The position numbers were made by a program, and so were the translations under genes. A model generated the notes under the pieces. It did not search any database and was not told the origin of the DNA. It saw only the letters and a list, made by a program, of their open reading frames with translations. A stretch of DNA of 64,000 nt, taken from positions 5,289,459-5,353,458 of the forward strand of contig CM024170.1 in NCBI GenBank assembly GCA_013433145.1, written 5' to 3'. Every line of letters starts with the position of its first letter. The first letter of the stretch is position 1. The DNA comes from Ascaris suum (taxonomy: Eukaryota > Nematoda > Chromadorea > Rhabditida > Ascarididae). Of this stretch, positions 14,101 to 28,400 are shown in pieces.

Positions 14101-16662
14101 ATTTTAATAAGCACGACCACTCACACAGTTGCTTCACAATTTCTCTTTTGCAGCCGTAACGGTTCAAAAGGCATGAGAATACTTTTTTTCTTATTCAAAT
14201 GCTTGCGATTTCCGTCGCTGATGAAGGATCAAAATAAAACATGTCGCAAGGAGACAGCCAATTTTAAGTGCAGTTATGTATATCAAATTTTGTAATTCTA
14301 TTTTCATCAATTCCAAACACATACACACATGCGCGCACATACATGATGCCGCTGTAATACGCCTTTTTTGAATAAATTTGCAAAAGAGCGTAGAAACAAC
14401 TATAACAGTCAAGCAGTCTTCATAAAACAACACCGTTTACATCCGCTTGGGGATAAGAAAGATAAAATAGAGCTGACTCTACCAAAACTCTTTGTCACTC
14501 GGTATAAATGCCTGCAGAGAATGAAAGCAGTAAGTCGAAACAAGCTTACGATGATATAATTATATAATGTCCGGTTGAAGTCAAGGTGATGCTCAATCAT
14601 GTAAGGTTTTGCGTAACGTTCGATATTTCCTTTTATCAAATGCACGCTTCGTACCCTCTCGAGTATCAAATAGCAAATCGACTCCACCGTCTCCACCTGC
14701 AAATGACGCATACCTTGACGTATTCTCAAAGAACATTGTCGCCATAACCATACTCCACAACAGACACAGATATCATCACGTAATACAGTGTTACACCGAA
14801 AACTATAACTCTCAATCATCCAAACTTTCCATGATGGATTATAAAGCTCACTACAGAGCTCAGCTTCCGATAGGCTCTATAAAAATTGGTCGATTTCCAC
14901 GTTGTATAAGCGAAAATGTTAAACAAATCTAGCAGATATTTAAGCCAATGTGAAAAGCCGTCAGAAACAAGCACGAATATATTCCAAATGCTTATGTACC
15001 GCAGTTATCCGCATTTCATGTAAATAAAAGATAAATCAAAAGTTTTCGAACTAGCGATTCAAAATCACCGATCAGAATGATCACTCCGATGTGCTAAGAG
15101 GAGCCATAAATTCGTTTAGAGCGATAAACAGATCAAACTGCTATTCATCGAAAGTTTCTGAGACAACGGTGACCACTACAGTTCGCCTGCTAACCAAGAA
15201 ACAGCTAGTGAATTCAAAACGAAGCAAATCAGATTTCCTCATCAACTGCCAAAAAATCGACCTCTCGAATTTTCCAATAATTAAGCGACTCACTGAATAC
15301 CATCACACTTACCGTATATTTGGCATAAGTCATCGGACACTCATAAACGCTTCTCAGCTTCTCCATCTCTCTCAAATTCTTCACATAGACATTGAGTTCT
15401 CCCATAAAATCGTTGACATCCTCCGAATCGACTCTCGTTTTCATGAGAATATGAGCAACCTCTGCCTCAAATTCATTACCAATTATTCCTTCGACATCCT
15501 AGTATCGATCACGGATATCGCACCGCATTTCAGCACTCACAGAAGAAATAGGAAAGCTTTGGTACATTTCTTTTCTAAACCACATAGTCTACCCAGATTA
15601 ATAGCATTATTTATAGGAAAATTCATCTCAGCCAAATCTACGTGATTGAGATAATCATATCAGTGCGACTGAACGATTACATCAACCTATCATAACGAAC
15701 ACTCAAGAAAACTTCTTCACTTTGTTTACAACCAATCGAAATGCACTGAACATTGAATAACACAACACCATTTTGGCAAAAAACAAATTAAGACAAAAAA
15801 ATCTGCAAAAGAACTCTTAAACTCTTCCTTTCACTAAGCAATTTGGGATGGAAATACGTCTTCGATCTGAATGCGATAACCAATCCTAATTGTTTCCCCT
15901 CAATTCAAGAGAATAAACGAATGAAAATAAGACATAATTTAATGCTGTAAAAATAGGCCCCAGATATTAGCATCGATCGACTTCATCAATTAAAATAATT
16001 CATTTACAATGGCTCATTGAAAACCAGCATTTTTAACGACCATTCGAAAACAACTTGCACCAATGAAGTTATGTGCAAATTGCTATATTAAAGTCCAATA
16101 AAACTGTCGAACGTTAAATCGGTAAGTGGCGAATCAATGCACAACTCAAATGAGGCCTCATGATCCCACCAAAACAACATCTACTCATCCTCTCACTTTA
16201 CAAGCTCCAGAATGCCCATCGTAGCAGTCAACTGACTCCTGAAATAAACAACGACCTACCGTTTCGGCCGGAGTTACGCATTCTTCAATCAGTGAATGCA
16301 TGACACGTTCTACGACAGATAACGCCTTCAGAGCGTTTGAAGGGAACTCGGCAGGTTGCTGCAATTCCAGAACGGCAGCCAACGACTTCAGCCACGTCGT
16401 GCACATCGAAATCGTCGACAACGGATCTTTTGCAAATGCCATCGGAAGGACTTCCAACTCCAGAAGTTGCAACGCTGCCCAGAGTTTACTCATGTCTACT
16501 GCAAGATTATAACCGTTCCATCACATAAGTATCGGATGGACTTAATACTAAAAAAGGATGCTAACACATTTTCAAAACAGAAACTTCTAGCCAAAAAAAT
16601 TCCGGAGTTAGAACCATTGCCGGAAACGATCTACGCACTTCGAGAGTCAGCTTTTTACAAGG

Positions 16663-16748
<86 letters not shown>

Positions 16749-16762
16749 ATGGCCTACCGTCT

Positions 16763-16795
<33 letters not shown>

Positions 16796-19700
16796 GGAGA
16801 GGACAGTCATGATCATGATATACATTTAGATGTATGCATGCACATATGTGCATACACATTTATGTATAATGTGTACAAATACATAAACAACTGCACCGAA
16901 GCAGTTACTCAGCTGACCAAATCTTTAGAGTCTGTTTCGTTCGAAAAGAAAGAGGGCAAATAAATGAAGGAAATTATTTGAAACAATAACGGCGCCTCAT
17001 CGATGTAAATGGTCTTTTTTGATATGACAGTGAAAGAAGAACTGACTGGACCTTAATATTCTGAAATGTTTTCAGATCTATTTATGGCTACTCAAAGACC
17101 TAGCAATGTAACCGCAGTCAATGAGTAACTCTCACTGAGGTTCACAACAGGGGGCATTTAAGAATGAGAAAAGATGGCTGGAAAGTTCATTTGTTTGAAA
17201 CATCAAAATCACATAACTGAGCATTTTTGCTTTCACCCAACTTCCAACAGATGTGTCGCTGTTCACTTAGTTTTAGTGTATGTCACAAAAAAGTACCTCA
17301 GCGAATAAAAATGCAAATCGAGTCGAAACTGTCGCCAGAAGCATTCTAGCCAATTAAAGGACACAAATCATGTGGCGGCAGGGAAAGTGAATGGTGCAAA
17401 TTATTATCACTGTTGTTATTAGAAATCCAAAGAGAATATTCGAATTAGGAAGAATAAAAATCCTCAATTTCGTTTCACCGATGCGCGTTTCGCTCAAAAT
17501 GGAGAATGTCTCAATTCAGTGAGTGCAGACATGCTCGCGCCATTGGCAAAGCACTGCCTTTTACGGTCCTTTAGCGATATTGCGTTACATTCAAACTGTG
17601 ACGTAAAAAAAATCGTGCCCATACATTTACCATATAACTACGTCATGAGGTTTTATGATATTAGAGCATTACCCGAAACTACTTGCTGGATTAGGCTGAC
17701 AATTTGCTGCAAGGTGTCCACTTCCTCGCGCATCCACTCTCGCATCTCTTTCAGGTAACGCTGCCACACAATGAGCGCCTCGCTGAAGCAACCGTCTTTG
17801 CAAAATTCCAAGAACACTTCTTTCCATAAACTGTCATCAATAAACTTTGCCCATGGAGATTCGACATCGAACGATGCCTGAAATCAGTGACATTTTTGCA
17901 GCCTCACAAAAAGCAAGAAATTATCCACAATAACCACAATTGCCTCAAAAATGAAACCTTTTCAATGATGCTGATATAAACAAAAAACACAACGTCGCGT
18001 ACTATACTAACCGTTTTTATAGAACATCGCAGGGGTCGAGGCTTGGACAGTAGAGCAATATATTCGCATCGCCTACAGAAGTCCACAAATAATACCTCAG
18101 GGCGATCGTAGAATCCCAAATGAAATATACACCCAAAGAATGCGAAAATATTTCATAAGTTTCTCGTTTTAAAGCATAATGTTTTCATTTAGAGCTCAAA
18201 TAAATGCGCATTATTCCGCAATACTTCCAAAAATTATTCAGAAGCTCTTTCGATAATATCAGAACACCAATTGTTGACGCTTAGATATTTGCATAACGTT
18301 AATATTATTTTCTTACCGTTCCCTTGGATCCCCTTCGGAAAAACCAACGTACAAAGGCAAAGAAACTGCAATAACCTTTGGTCCATAAAGTAGTCGATAA
18401 GATGCCAAATTGTACCGAAGCCGAGCGAGCCTTTCAAGTGTCTCCTCATCTTAAGACGAGAATAACTGATATGGTAACGAACTATCAAAGAACCGATACA
18501 AACAGCTCATAATCAACAACTTCACAAGCATAAAATTAAATTTTTGAATGCTCTTCTTTGACCAATTCCTTCAGATCATCTTAACAGCACAAGCAATACG
18601 TATTTGGACGAGATAGTCTTCACAAAACTAATTCCATACAATTGGGGATCGCATATTTCCCGAGATTCGTGCGACGGGGCTCGTTAAGGATGAGGTTCAC
18701 AGGTCCCTCATCTTTTCCGAACACAACGATTTGTGCTTAGGAATGGGAATATAAACTCCACACTTCTCGGCGAAGACAGGGCTTGGAAGGGATTACAGGT
18801 TTCTCGATTTCTCTACGGATTTATAACAGCTGTTTAACGAGAAGAGTTGAAAGCCTTCCCTAAGTGTCGCTGGTTCACAGATCCCTTCAACAAGTAGTTG
18901 AAGGGATCTGTTAATCAGCGAGACCTACAGCTTTTAGAAGAATGAGTTGATCGTCGATTGCTCCATTCGGTGAACCTTCTGTGCCTATGGAGCTCTATGC
19001 ACACTGTCAAAGCAATAATTTAGCTCGGTTTCAACCAGTGCGGAGCAACTAGCACGAAAAAAAGCTTTGGAGATCTTCAAAAAAGTCAAGGATGGAAGTT
19101 TCCTAGAAATAAAAACATTGTGGAGATTCGCAATGATGCTTGGCTTCTTAGAAAGAACAAGGCGTAGGTAGCACTGTCAAGGATACATGATATTACCTAG
19201 CTTGGTGCAGGCAGTAACACACACACAAGAGCTATGTGTTCATTTCAGGCAAAGTCACTGAACCTTTAACAACAAAAAATACAGCATGTGCTTAAATATC
19301 AAACAAATCGTAGGTTCATAGAAAAAGAAGCGTTTTCTTCTATGTCAATGATTGGAACCAATGATCGCCTAGAGGAACTCGCACCTTCTGACGACGGCCG
19401 GGATGAAGTAGTCAATAAAAGAAAATGAAAAAAGGACGGACCTGAGGTATCTCTTTTGTCTACGTATCGCAATAGCTCGCTTATACACTCGAATGAATGA
19501 CAAAGAGTCACTCCTGCGATACATATTTCAGTCACCTAAACACACAAATCATCACTTACATATAAAGTGTTTTTGAAGGCGTTTGAAGACCGTCTTCAAT
19601 GCAGAACAAATCAGTCTTAAAAACGGAAGCTCGTTGCAATTTCTGAGAGCTGCTAAGTGGCTTATTTCACTGTTGGCATGGATTGAGATACTGATCACGA

Positions 19701-22336
19701 CTTAGGAATAGAGATTCCGCTTTCTAGTTGTTCGAGACAGTGGCCTAATCGAGGATTTCAACATGAGACTTCCGTATTCCCCGATCCCGCTTTTCCTAAG
19801 GCTCCTCACTATAAAATGTTTAGTCACCACAGATCCAAGGAGATCAATGGAAATCACATGCGAGGCCAGAAATCGACACTACAGGAGTAAAAACTTCAAA
19901 GAGCATTCTCTCGAGAATAGTAGGAGGTTTAACAGAAAAAATGGGAATAGATATCTGGTTACTACAAACTTCGAATTCAAAACTCACCCTTAACCGAAAA
20001 ATATAACAACCTCCACTGATCTTTCAACAAGACCACATACAACGCTTCCGCATGCCAGCTTCTCGAGGATATAAAATCAAAAAGATGAAAAAACCTGTTA
20101 TCTTTACGTGCACCAAATAATGGCGCTGATGTTTCCGCATTACTTCAAGAAGAAAAATCCTTAAATAACTCGAAGAGTCATCAAGAAAATGAGGGTAACT
20201 TGTGCGTGAAGGGCCCTCTATCATCGTGGAATCAAGGAACTTGAACCCACCTAAATCACCGCTCCGAGAGCATTCTGCTTCAACGAAAACGTCCATCTTA
20301 TCATTACAAACCATTCCGCTCAAATGTCACGCTTATGGCGTGACTGAAAACTCTTTGTTGTACGGAAAATTTGAGGGAATATGAAAAAGGCTTTAAGTGA
20401 CCAATGAGAATTGCACTCACAAATTCGCACCACTATCATCGTCTCTCTCCCACTTTCCTGTCTTGCGAGGTCAAGAAGTGAAAGCAAAATTAACCAAAGC
20501 AATGAACAGCTCTCATAGTTTAGCAGAATGAAGTGCAAAGCAAACCCAATTGTGGTCTGTAATGAGATCGAGGTATCCCAAGAATGAATCGAACTTATCG
20601 CGCAGCACCGCTTCCCCGACGACAATTCTGATAGAATACTGTTCACGCGACTCTTGTGTACTTTCTGTAAACAGCATGAAAGTGAATAAATTTAATCAAA
20701 ATCAGCGGGTAAGAAGTACGGTCGAACAGTGCCAATCCAACGGCCCTACCCTCATCCATTCACCTCGTCGTCCAAAACAAGTCAGGTGAAATCTTACTCT
20801 TTTCCCAGCAATCGCACGTTGCAAGGTCACGCAAAACTGATACCTGTATATCGAGTTTGAATTGTTTCGCGAAAATTTCAGCGTCATCGAATTTCATCCG
20901 ATTCAGCAGTCGGTCCAATCGTGCATCTGGCTGAGATTCTGTTATCACTCTTATTCTGACACCCGCCTCGTCCAATCTGTAATAAAACTTTACATCGCTT
21001 GACACATCACTTTTTTCGGCGACAGTCGCGAAGCGTACTGAACTTTCATCACTTCGCAATGTGGCCTTCGCAGGCACCAAACGTTTATCCAGTCAACGTA
21101 ATTCATAAGCAAACAGTTAAATAACAGCAAATACAACATAAACAAAATATGTGGGAGAATGATTTCATTTTTAGTGACCTGAATTCTCATCGAAATTTTT
21201 CCGCAATGATTCATTTTTCGTTAACTTTACAGGTGCAAAACACCTAAATGGCGTGAAAATGCAAAAACGTTCTGCAGTTGAAGGAACCAAATAGAGGTAG
21301 CTTTTTACTGTGCGCATTTCGAAATGCCAAAACATGATCCACTGACGTTACTATTTAACTCATATGCTATTGCGTCATGCCTCATTACCTTACCTCAGCA
21401 GTACGCCCCTCCTCCGAACTCGTATTCCAATTACTGTAATTTTCAATATCCCGCTCCACGGCAAATTAAATTACCCGGTATTGAGGTAGCTGATGAAGGG
21501 AAATACAGAGCAAACATTAATATCGAAAAAAGGATGAAAATTGGGCAGATTTAATATGCGGCTAACCCTCCGTTGAAACCACAAGGCTCGACGATGAGAA
21601 TGGAAAACTCCTCATGTGGTGGGAAAGAAAGCAGAATCGTTTCACTGCCAACGGCGAGTGCATACGCCACTTCTGCATTTCTCAGTGAGCGTACCTGAAC
21701 CTGCAATAACAAACATTTAAAGTCCTCAACAGTTTCGCGACGGTCCCACTTTGCCACCACATCTCAACAACCTTCCAGGAAGCCACACACAAATTCAAAA
21801 TGAAGTCGAATTAAGTTCGTGACCTAAAATCAAATTCTAAGCACCACGAGTTATACCCAGATTCAGCCCCGCAATCAGTCCATAAGATCAACTCTCAAGT
21901 TAATTTTCGGCATTAACTCCAAAGCTTGCCATCACTGCTTTCTGTATGTAGCAAACACTTACTTTACGCGGTAATCGATGATTTCGACAGCATAATTGCT
22001 ATTGAACAAATTTAATTAGTGGACTCGCCTCAGTGTTGCCGTTCATTCGGTTATCGACGACAAGCACGATCGTTATCGAATCAATGCTTTGTTGCTCATC
22101 GAGCACCGTCAAACCCTTCACCTCCTCTGCTTCTGATACGATCCGCTTGTGCTTTAACTGTATCATCGTGCCCATATCCCACACCGTCAACCAGCCCCTC
22201 CTGCTTACCTCAAGCAAATACCGATCACCTGCACATGTCAACGCTCGAACGCATTCACCGCGGTCTGAAATTTTACAGTGGATCCCACGAATCCGATTAC
22301 AAAAGGATTTATGCGTTAGATGCTCACCTTAAGCTC

Positions 22337-22402
<66 letters not shown>

Positions 22403-25400
22403 ACCTATAACAACGAGATAAAAGTAAATCCACACTGAGGCAGCAATCTATCTTGAAGACCTCTATGAAGTTTACAGATTACCGAAAACACGAGTTTTGA
22501 CAAAAGCTACTTTCCACCCGTGGGGAATCTCCTCTGCAACAACGTCAGGATGAAGCGATTCGTGTGCCAAAAGAAAAGTGCATATCCCACCTCGTGCATC
22601 ACCATGCTCGAGAAAGCTGTATTTTTCCTCTCTCGCGCCCAACATAGCCATCTGCGTATCCCGGTCCTTTTCGCGTGGGAACTAAAATCACAGTCACCAT
22701 ATCCGTGACTTGATAACGCCAAAAGGATAATCTCAAAGCAAATTAGAGATGAGCAACACGTGGTCGGACAGACACGTGCCAACACTGACCACAATCATAG
22801 ATAATATGCCGAAGTTAATCTATTTCTTGCGAACAGTGATCGCTTGAGGCGACTTCATTGATCGACTAAGCAGTGGAGAGCTGGTACAAATATTTTCTGC
22901 TCCAAACAGTATACCCCAAGCAGGTTTGCAGAAAATGTATTCGCTATAAACTCAAGTGGAAGTACTGGACAGAAATAAATAAAGAAATTTCATCACGATG
23001 CTTTTTCAGGATCATAAAGTGATGGGAATTACGCAAGGACCAGCAGATCAATAGCGAAATTATGCACAACTTCTTAAGCCGCCCTCGAAAATGAAAATCT
23101 CGTTATGGAAAACCTTTTCTTGGCAGATCGCTGTGCCAACGAACAAAAACTTAGTCAATTAAAAAATTAAACAAACTGCAGTTGTACTTTCTGTTGTGAA
23201 GCGACATGGACCTTTTCAAGAACTCCCCTATCACCAAGCAACAAATTCTGATCAACAAGTCTCTGTCTGAGCAGATGTATAATTTTTTAAAGTTTGTGAT
23301 TCAAGAGAGTTATTTACTTTGTTCCATTCTAACAGCACAAATTCAACTGACTTCCCTCTTCCTTTCTCCATGCCGCTAGAGTACCACAACGTAAAAGTTA
23401 TCAAGATATAAAATCTTCCGTCAAAGACTTGCTGATGCTAAAGTAATGAGTATGAAGAACATGACAGCGAATAAACTCTAAATGAAGAAAAAAAGAAAAA
23501 CTCAGCTTTTCAGATATATGCCACTGATAGAAGGTTCATACTCACTGTCTATCAATAATTCATTCGCTGCCTCTTTTAATATTTGATTGAAACGAAGCAA
23601 AACATCGATAGACGTAAAAAATAAGGCAAGACGAAGCAAGGCATAAAAACTTTAACATTCATGCTACGACAAAAAAAATCATTTTCATTAAAATTCGAAA
23701 TCCAGCAAAAAGTTTGATGATAATCAACCAGTTCAACATTGAAATATAATCGATGAATCCTACCATGAGTTGAGCGGCTAACGAACGTACTACTTCAGTT
23801 TGCGAGTATCCTGTATCGCAAAGTGTGCTCTTCACATCCGTTTTCGACTCAACCTGAAATCCTTACGCTAATATCCTTAATCGCAAATAGCTGGTGCGCT
23901 GAAAGAAGCGGCGAGACGTGATAGGCGTGCGCGACAGGGCTGTCCTAATTCTGGACGGTATTATTATTCATCAAGTCAACAAGATCGCTTGAAAGAATTT
24001 TTTAGCTCGTCACACATGATTTACTAGTTTCGGTTCCCATGTGTTGAGCAAGGAATTTTAAATTCTATGCTTACAACCCTTCTATGGACTGCAATGCAAT
24101 GAATTATAACTGCATGTGTAAGTAAGCGCGATTGCCGATTTGTGGCGCCACCAACTTGTGGCAGTAATTGGTTCTGGGAATGTTCAACAAACATCTCGTC
24201 TGCTGCTAATACTCAAAAAAGATGGGATTAAGCAGATTCTTTTCCTGAATGTAAACTATTTTTTAAAATCCGTTTTCTCAACATTACGACAAAAGAAAAT
24301 TTTCGGTAGTTTCTCAATATGTTCGAGTGTGACGAAGTCCGCAATCACCTTAGCTCAAGGTATGCTTTAAACACGTCCCCAATCCGCTTCGCCAAAAAAC
24401 ATTGATATATAGGAGAGGAGGTAATGAGACAGTGTAACACAAAGGTGCATTAGTTGGCCACTGCTGACAAACGCGGTCGCCAGAAGCGAGCCTAGTATCA
24501 TAACAGGACTACGAAACTAGAACGGAAACTTCACAATTTACTGGAAATTAGTTCCATGGAAGCGGCATACGTGACGTAGTCAGCCTATACTCTTGGTCCT
24601 ACCTCTGCAGATGGCAGTACTTCTCCCACGCAAAGGTACACAACTATCAAAACCTGTAAGAATATTTTATAGGAAATGCCACAGCGCGCAACTTCTTAGA
24701 CCTTTTAAATGCACCTCATCTGCTTGTGAAAGCGTTCTCTTGCACGACAGTTTGTATCAAAATCCATCATACGAGAATTTTCTTTATTCTTCCAAATAGC
24801 GTCACTGGGTCGGGCTTCGTGGCTGCAAACTTTTGCCCATTTTAATGCAACGGAAACGCATCAGAGCTCTAAAGCGCCATGCAAATGGGCTCAGAATTGC
24901 AATCGTAAGCTAAACTCTCATCCAATGAGCTAGGCAGTTAATTCAAGCGGGCAACCACGAAAGAAATACTGTATGGCAGGATCAGAATACGCAAATCTGC
25001 ATAATTACTCTATGATAAGAATGATCGTACCATAGCACTGCTGTCAGCCGTTGCGTCGTTCTCCAGAACAGTTAGCACCTGATCGTAATCACTGATTGTT
25101 GCTACTGTGCAGCTGCCATCTTCCGAACAGACACAGATCACACCTTTCTCACCAATACGAACACACGACATCGACGCTCCCTTTGTGAAAGCTTTTTCGC
25201 GAATCTTCTGTAGTAATTTATTTACGCACCAATTAATTCGCATCCCTATTCTTTCGTTCTTACTGCCCAACAATGATGGAAGATGCAAGCTTACTGTCGA
25301 GTCAATAACCACATCAGTTAGTAGTTTATGAGTGAGATAATTGAGTGATTCAAGCATAATTATTGCATTCCATTATCGACAGGAACAACTACAAAAACAC

Positions 25401-28400
25401 TGCTGAAAGGAATGGAGGCACAAAAATATATCATACCAGCGGCAGAATGCTCATTTTACACCCTGTGAGAAGGGAAATTTTATATATTACTTTTACTTTC
25501 AACATATGGTAGCTACGGTCACTTTGAAAGACCTCTTCTCGAGGATACAAATGATTAGGGTACGGGTACCAACAATCGCTATGAATATATTTTGATTATG
25601 ATATTACCAATCAGCATAAAGCTCATGATGGACAATTAGTATATAGTATATAGAAGCACATCGCGATATCTTTAGCACCTCTCAAAAGAAAATCTTCTAT
25701 TAAAGACAAATCAATTTGACGCCAATGGATGAGACTAACATAGAGAAGACCACTAAAAAGCTAATGAGGAGACAATCGGCATCAAAGAAGCAAACACAAC
25801 AATCATCTACACCACTGACGCATCAGTGGAGAATGGTAGTTCTGCACGAAAAGTCATTTCCGAATATACTTTTGGAATTACACCCACCCCGATTAATATC
25901 AGTGTCCCTTATATGAATAAACAAATGATTCCAGAAGCTTTTCCGATGAAATCAATAAACATTACAATATCATCGAAGTGAAATTCAACCGAAATAAGCG
26001 ATCAACGTGCTTCTAAATTTACTAAAACCTCAACTCTTTATTTGCTTTAGATTTCACCTGGAGATCTATGGTTGGACAGATGGGAATTAACACAAAATTC
26101 ATGTCGGCAGATTCCTTCACAGACTATACTTTACAAATAGGGCAATTTGCAGTAGACAGCTATAGAAATGAGCTGCTGGTTGCGAATAATGTGAAAACAC
26201 ATACCTATTAGAGGCAAGATTTGGGAGAAGAGAGAGGGAAAGTGAAGGGGAAAACCAACACATAAATCATAAATCAGTTGCAGAACAACGAGAGCAAGCG
26301 AATTGTTTCGATCCTTCAGCCGCCTCCAGACAGCATTTGTCACTTTTTCCTAACCACCATACCTCTAAGGGATGCGGCAAATGTCGCTTTTTGAGAACCA
26401 AAATTTCTGAAATGAACTTCCATAGGAAATGACAGGATTTAAGTTAACCAAATTTTTTCAACATGCACTAAACGTTTGTAATTCTGAAATAATAAACGAA
26501 TGAAACGAACCATTCTATGCACGACTTTCTCGAGCTTGACACTGATAAAGATAAGACAAGCATCACGAGTCAAAACTGCAAGCACACGGGATTGCTCCAA
26601 GAAGTCGAGTGCCAATGCCTCCGCATCATCTGAATATTTTATAAGAGGCATAACTGAATCACCCAATGTCAGCCCTTCTTGCCTATTCTTGAAGATCACC
26701 TCCACATTTACCTCTAAAATTACTGTTTGGTTCCCATTTCCTTCTCCACGCTTCACTTCATCACTATCATGCTCCAGAAGAAAGCTGCTCCTTTTATAGA
26801 ACACTTTCAAACAGCTCATATGCGGTGGTTGATCATGTGACACCATGACAAGACCACCTCAACGCCAAACAATCGTTACTTCCCCTGTTCCAAAATCATA
26901 CGGCCCAGCAAAGACAGGAGAAAAGGGGAGGATGGCCAAGGACTACCCTCATCTAAAGCACGGTTAATCACCGAGTTCCGTCTCGTCGGTGAACGATCAG
27001 TTGATCAAGTGCCGAAGACTTACAGTTAGAATTATTGCCTCCGTATAATTCATTTCTCGAGAAGCTTTTGTGTATCTTTTCATTGCACGACCCAATTTTT
27101 AGCCCCCTAGCTTAGCTTTTCACAGCTCTGTAAGCTCTCAACAGAGATTTCAATGATAGTGATCTTAGGAGAAGCACAAGCTTTCCCGACTGCAAGCTGA
27201 ATTTAAATAACTTATGCACTAAGCGATCACCTCTGCGCCCACAAAGTGCTCAAATAAGTCAACCAAGAAGTTATTAGGACTATAAGCATGTGGGAAAATT
27301 GTAAGAAACAGGTCAGAGCTTTGTGCAACGGCTTGATTGGGCAAAACTGCATTAATAATTAATCGCAACTACAGCGCTGAATGCTTCATATGTGGCATTC
27401 ACGATGGAAAAATTGCGGCACTGAATTTGTGCGGTTAGATCAACTACATTTTCTGGTATCTATCCTCCGGCATCCAACGTAGAGTTTTCAAGATCTCTTC
27501 TCTAATGAGCGGCTTCCCTTCACTGCACTACAAACTACACTTCGAATATTCTTATTCGATCGGACGGATCTTAAAGAGATTCTTACACTTGAAATACATC
27601 CTTTGGAGAAACTCAACAAAGTGCATTCAAAAAACAGTACGAAAAACCGAGAAATCATACTTGCTAAATGAAGAGTAACGATGAATTTGAAGGTGAAGGC
27701 AAAATCAAACAATGAGAGATCCTGATCGATGAGCACTGCCAAGTCTGCGCCGTTTGATGCGCCTTTTATTGTTGGTGTCTCCATCGCAACTGTCTCTTTG
27801 CCTTCCTGCACATCACCTAAAACATTTCTATGGCAAATGTAAAAAATACACGGATATGCATATTACATACGTGCATAGGTGCATGTATACGATGTGCACA
27901 TGGTACGCTACCTAAGATACAACTAGGAACCCTGTAGCTGTGCATATATGTGTAATTACAAATGCGCATATGTCGCTCAGAAAGGCAAACAAGAAGAAGA
28001 ATGCAAGCAAAGCAATAAGTCTAATGGTCGCATTGACAAACTCAACTTCTTTACAGCTACCCGGAAATCAACAAAATTGTCTTTACGCACTTCACGTCAA
28101 TACAAAAAAGTGATAGACGTGAAGTGAGTCATTAAAAATACGATATGAATATCACTGTCACAGAAAAGATTTTGCAAATTTCATCGACCGAAAGTCAAGC
28201 GATCGAGTATGTAACAATATAACTTCAAGGCACCAGCAAATGCTGAATCTTAATCCCATACACTGCGTTCCATCAATAAGGAAAGTGGCAGGCACTACAA
28301 GAATAAACTTTTACAAACGTGCCATATTGCAGCAGCTATTAAGTTCCTTTTGTATGACACCCTTTAAGACATTCTGTTGTTTTTTAATGCTTTCAAATCA

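Noticed and set aside
15091..15645. 184-codon plus-strand open frame
   Set aside because: It starts at GTG, has no ATG at the start, and runs antisense over the well-supported ROD exon 15313-15498, so it is a coding shadow.
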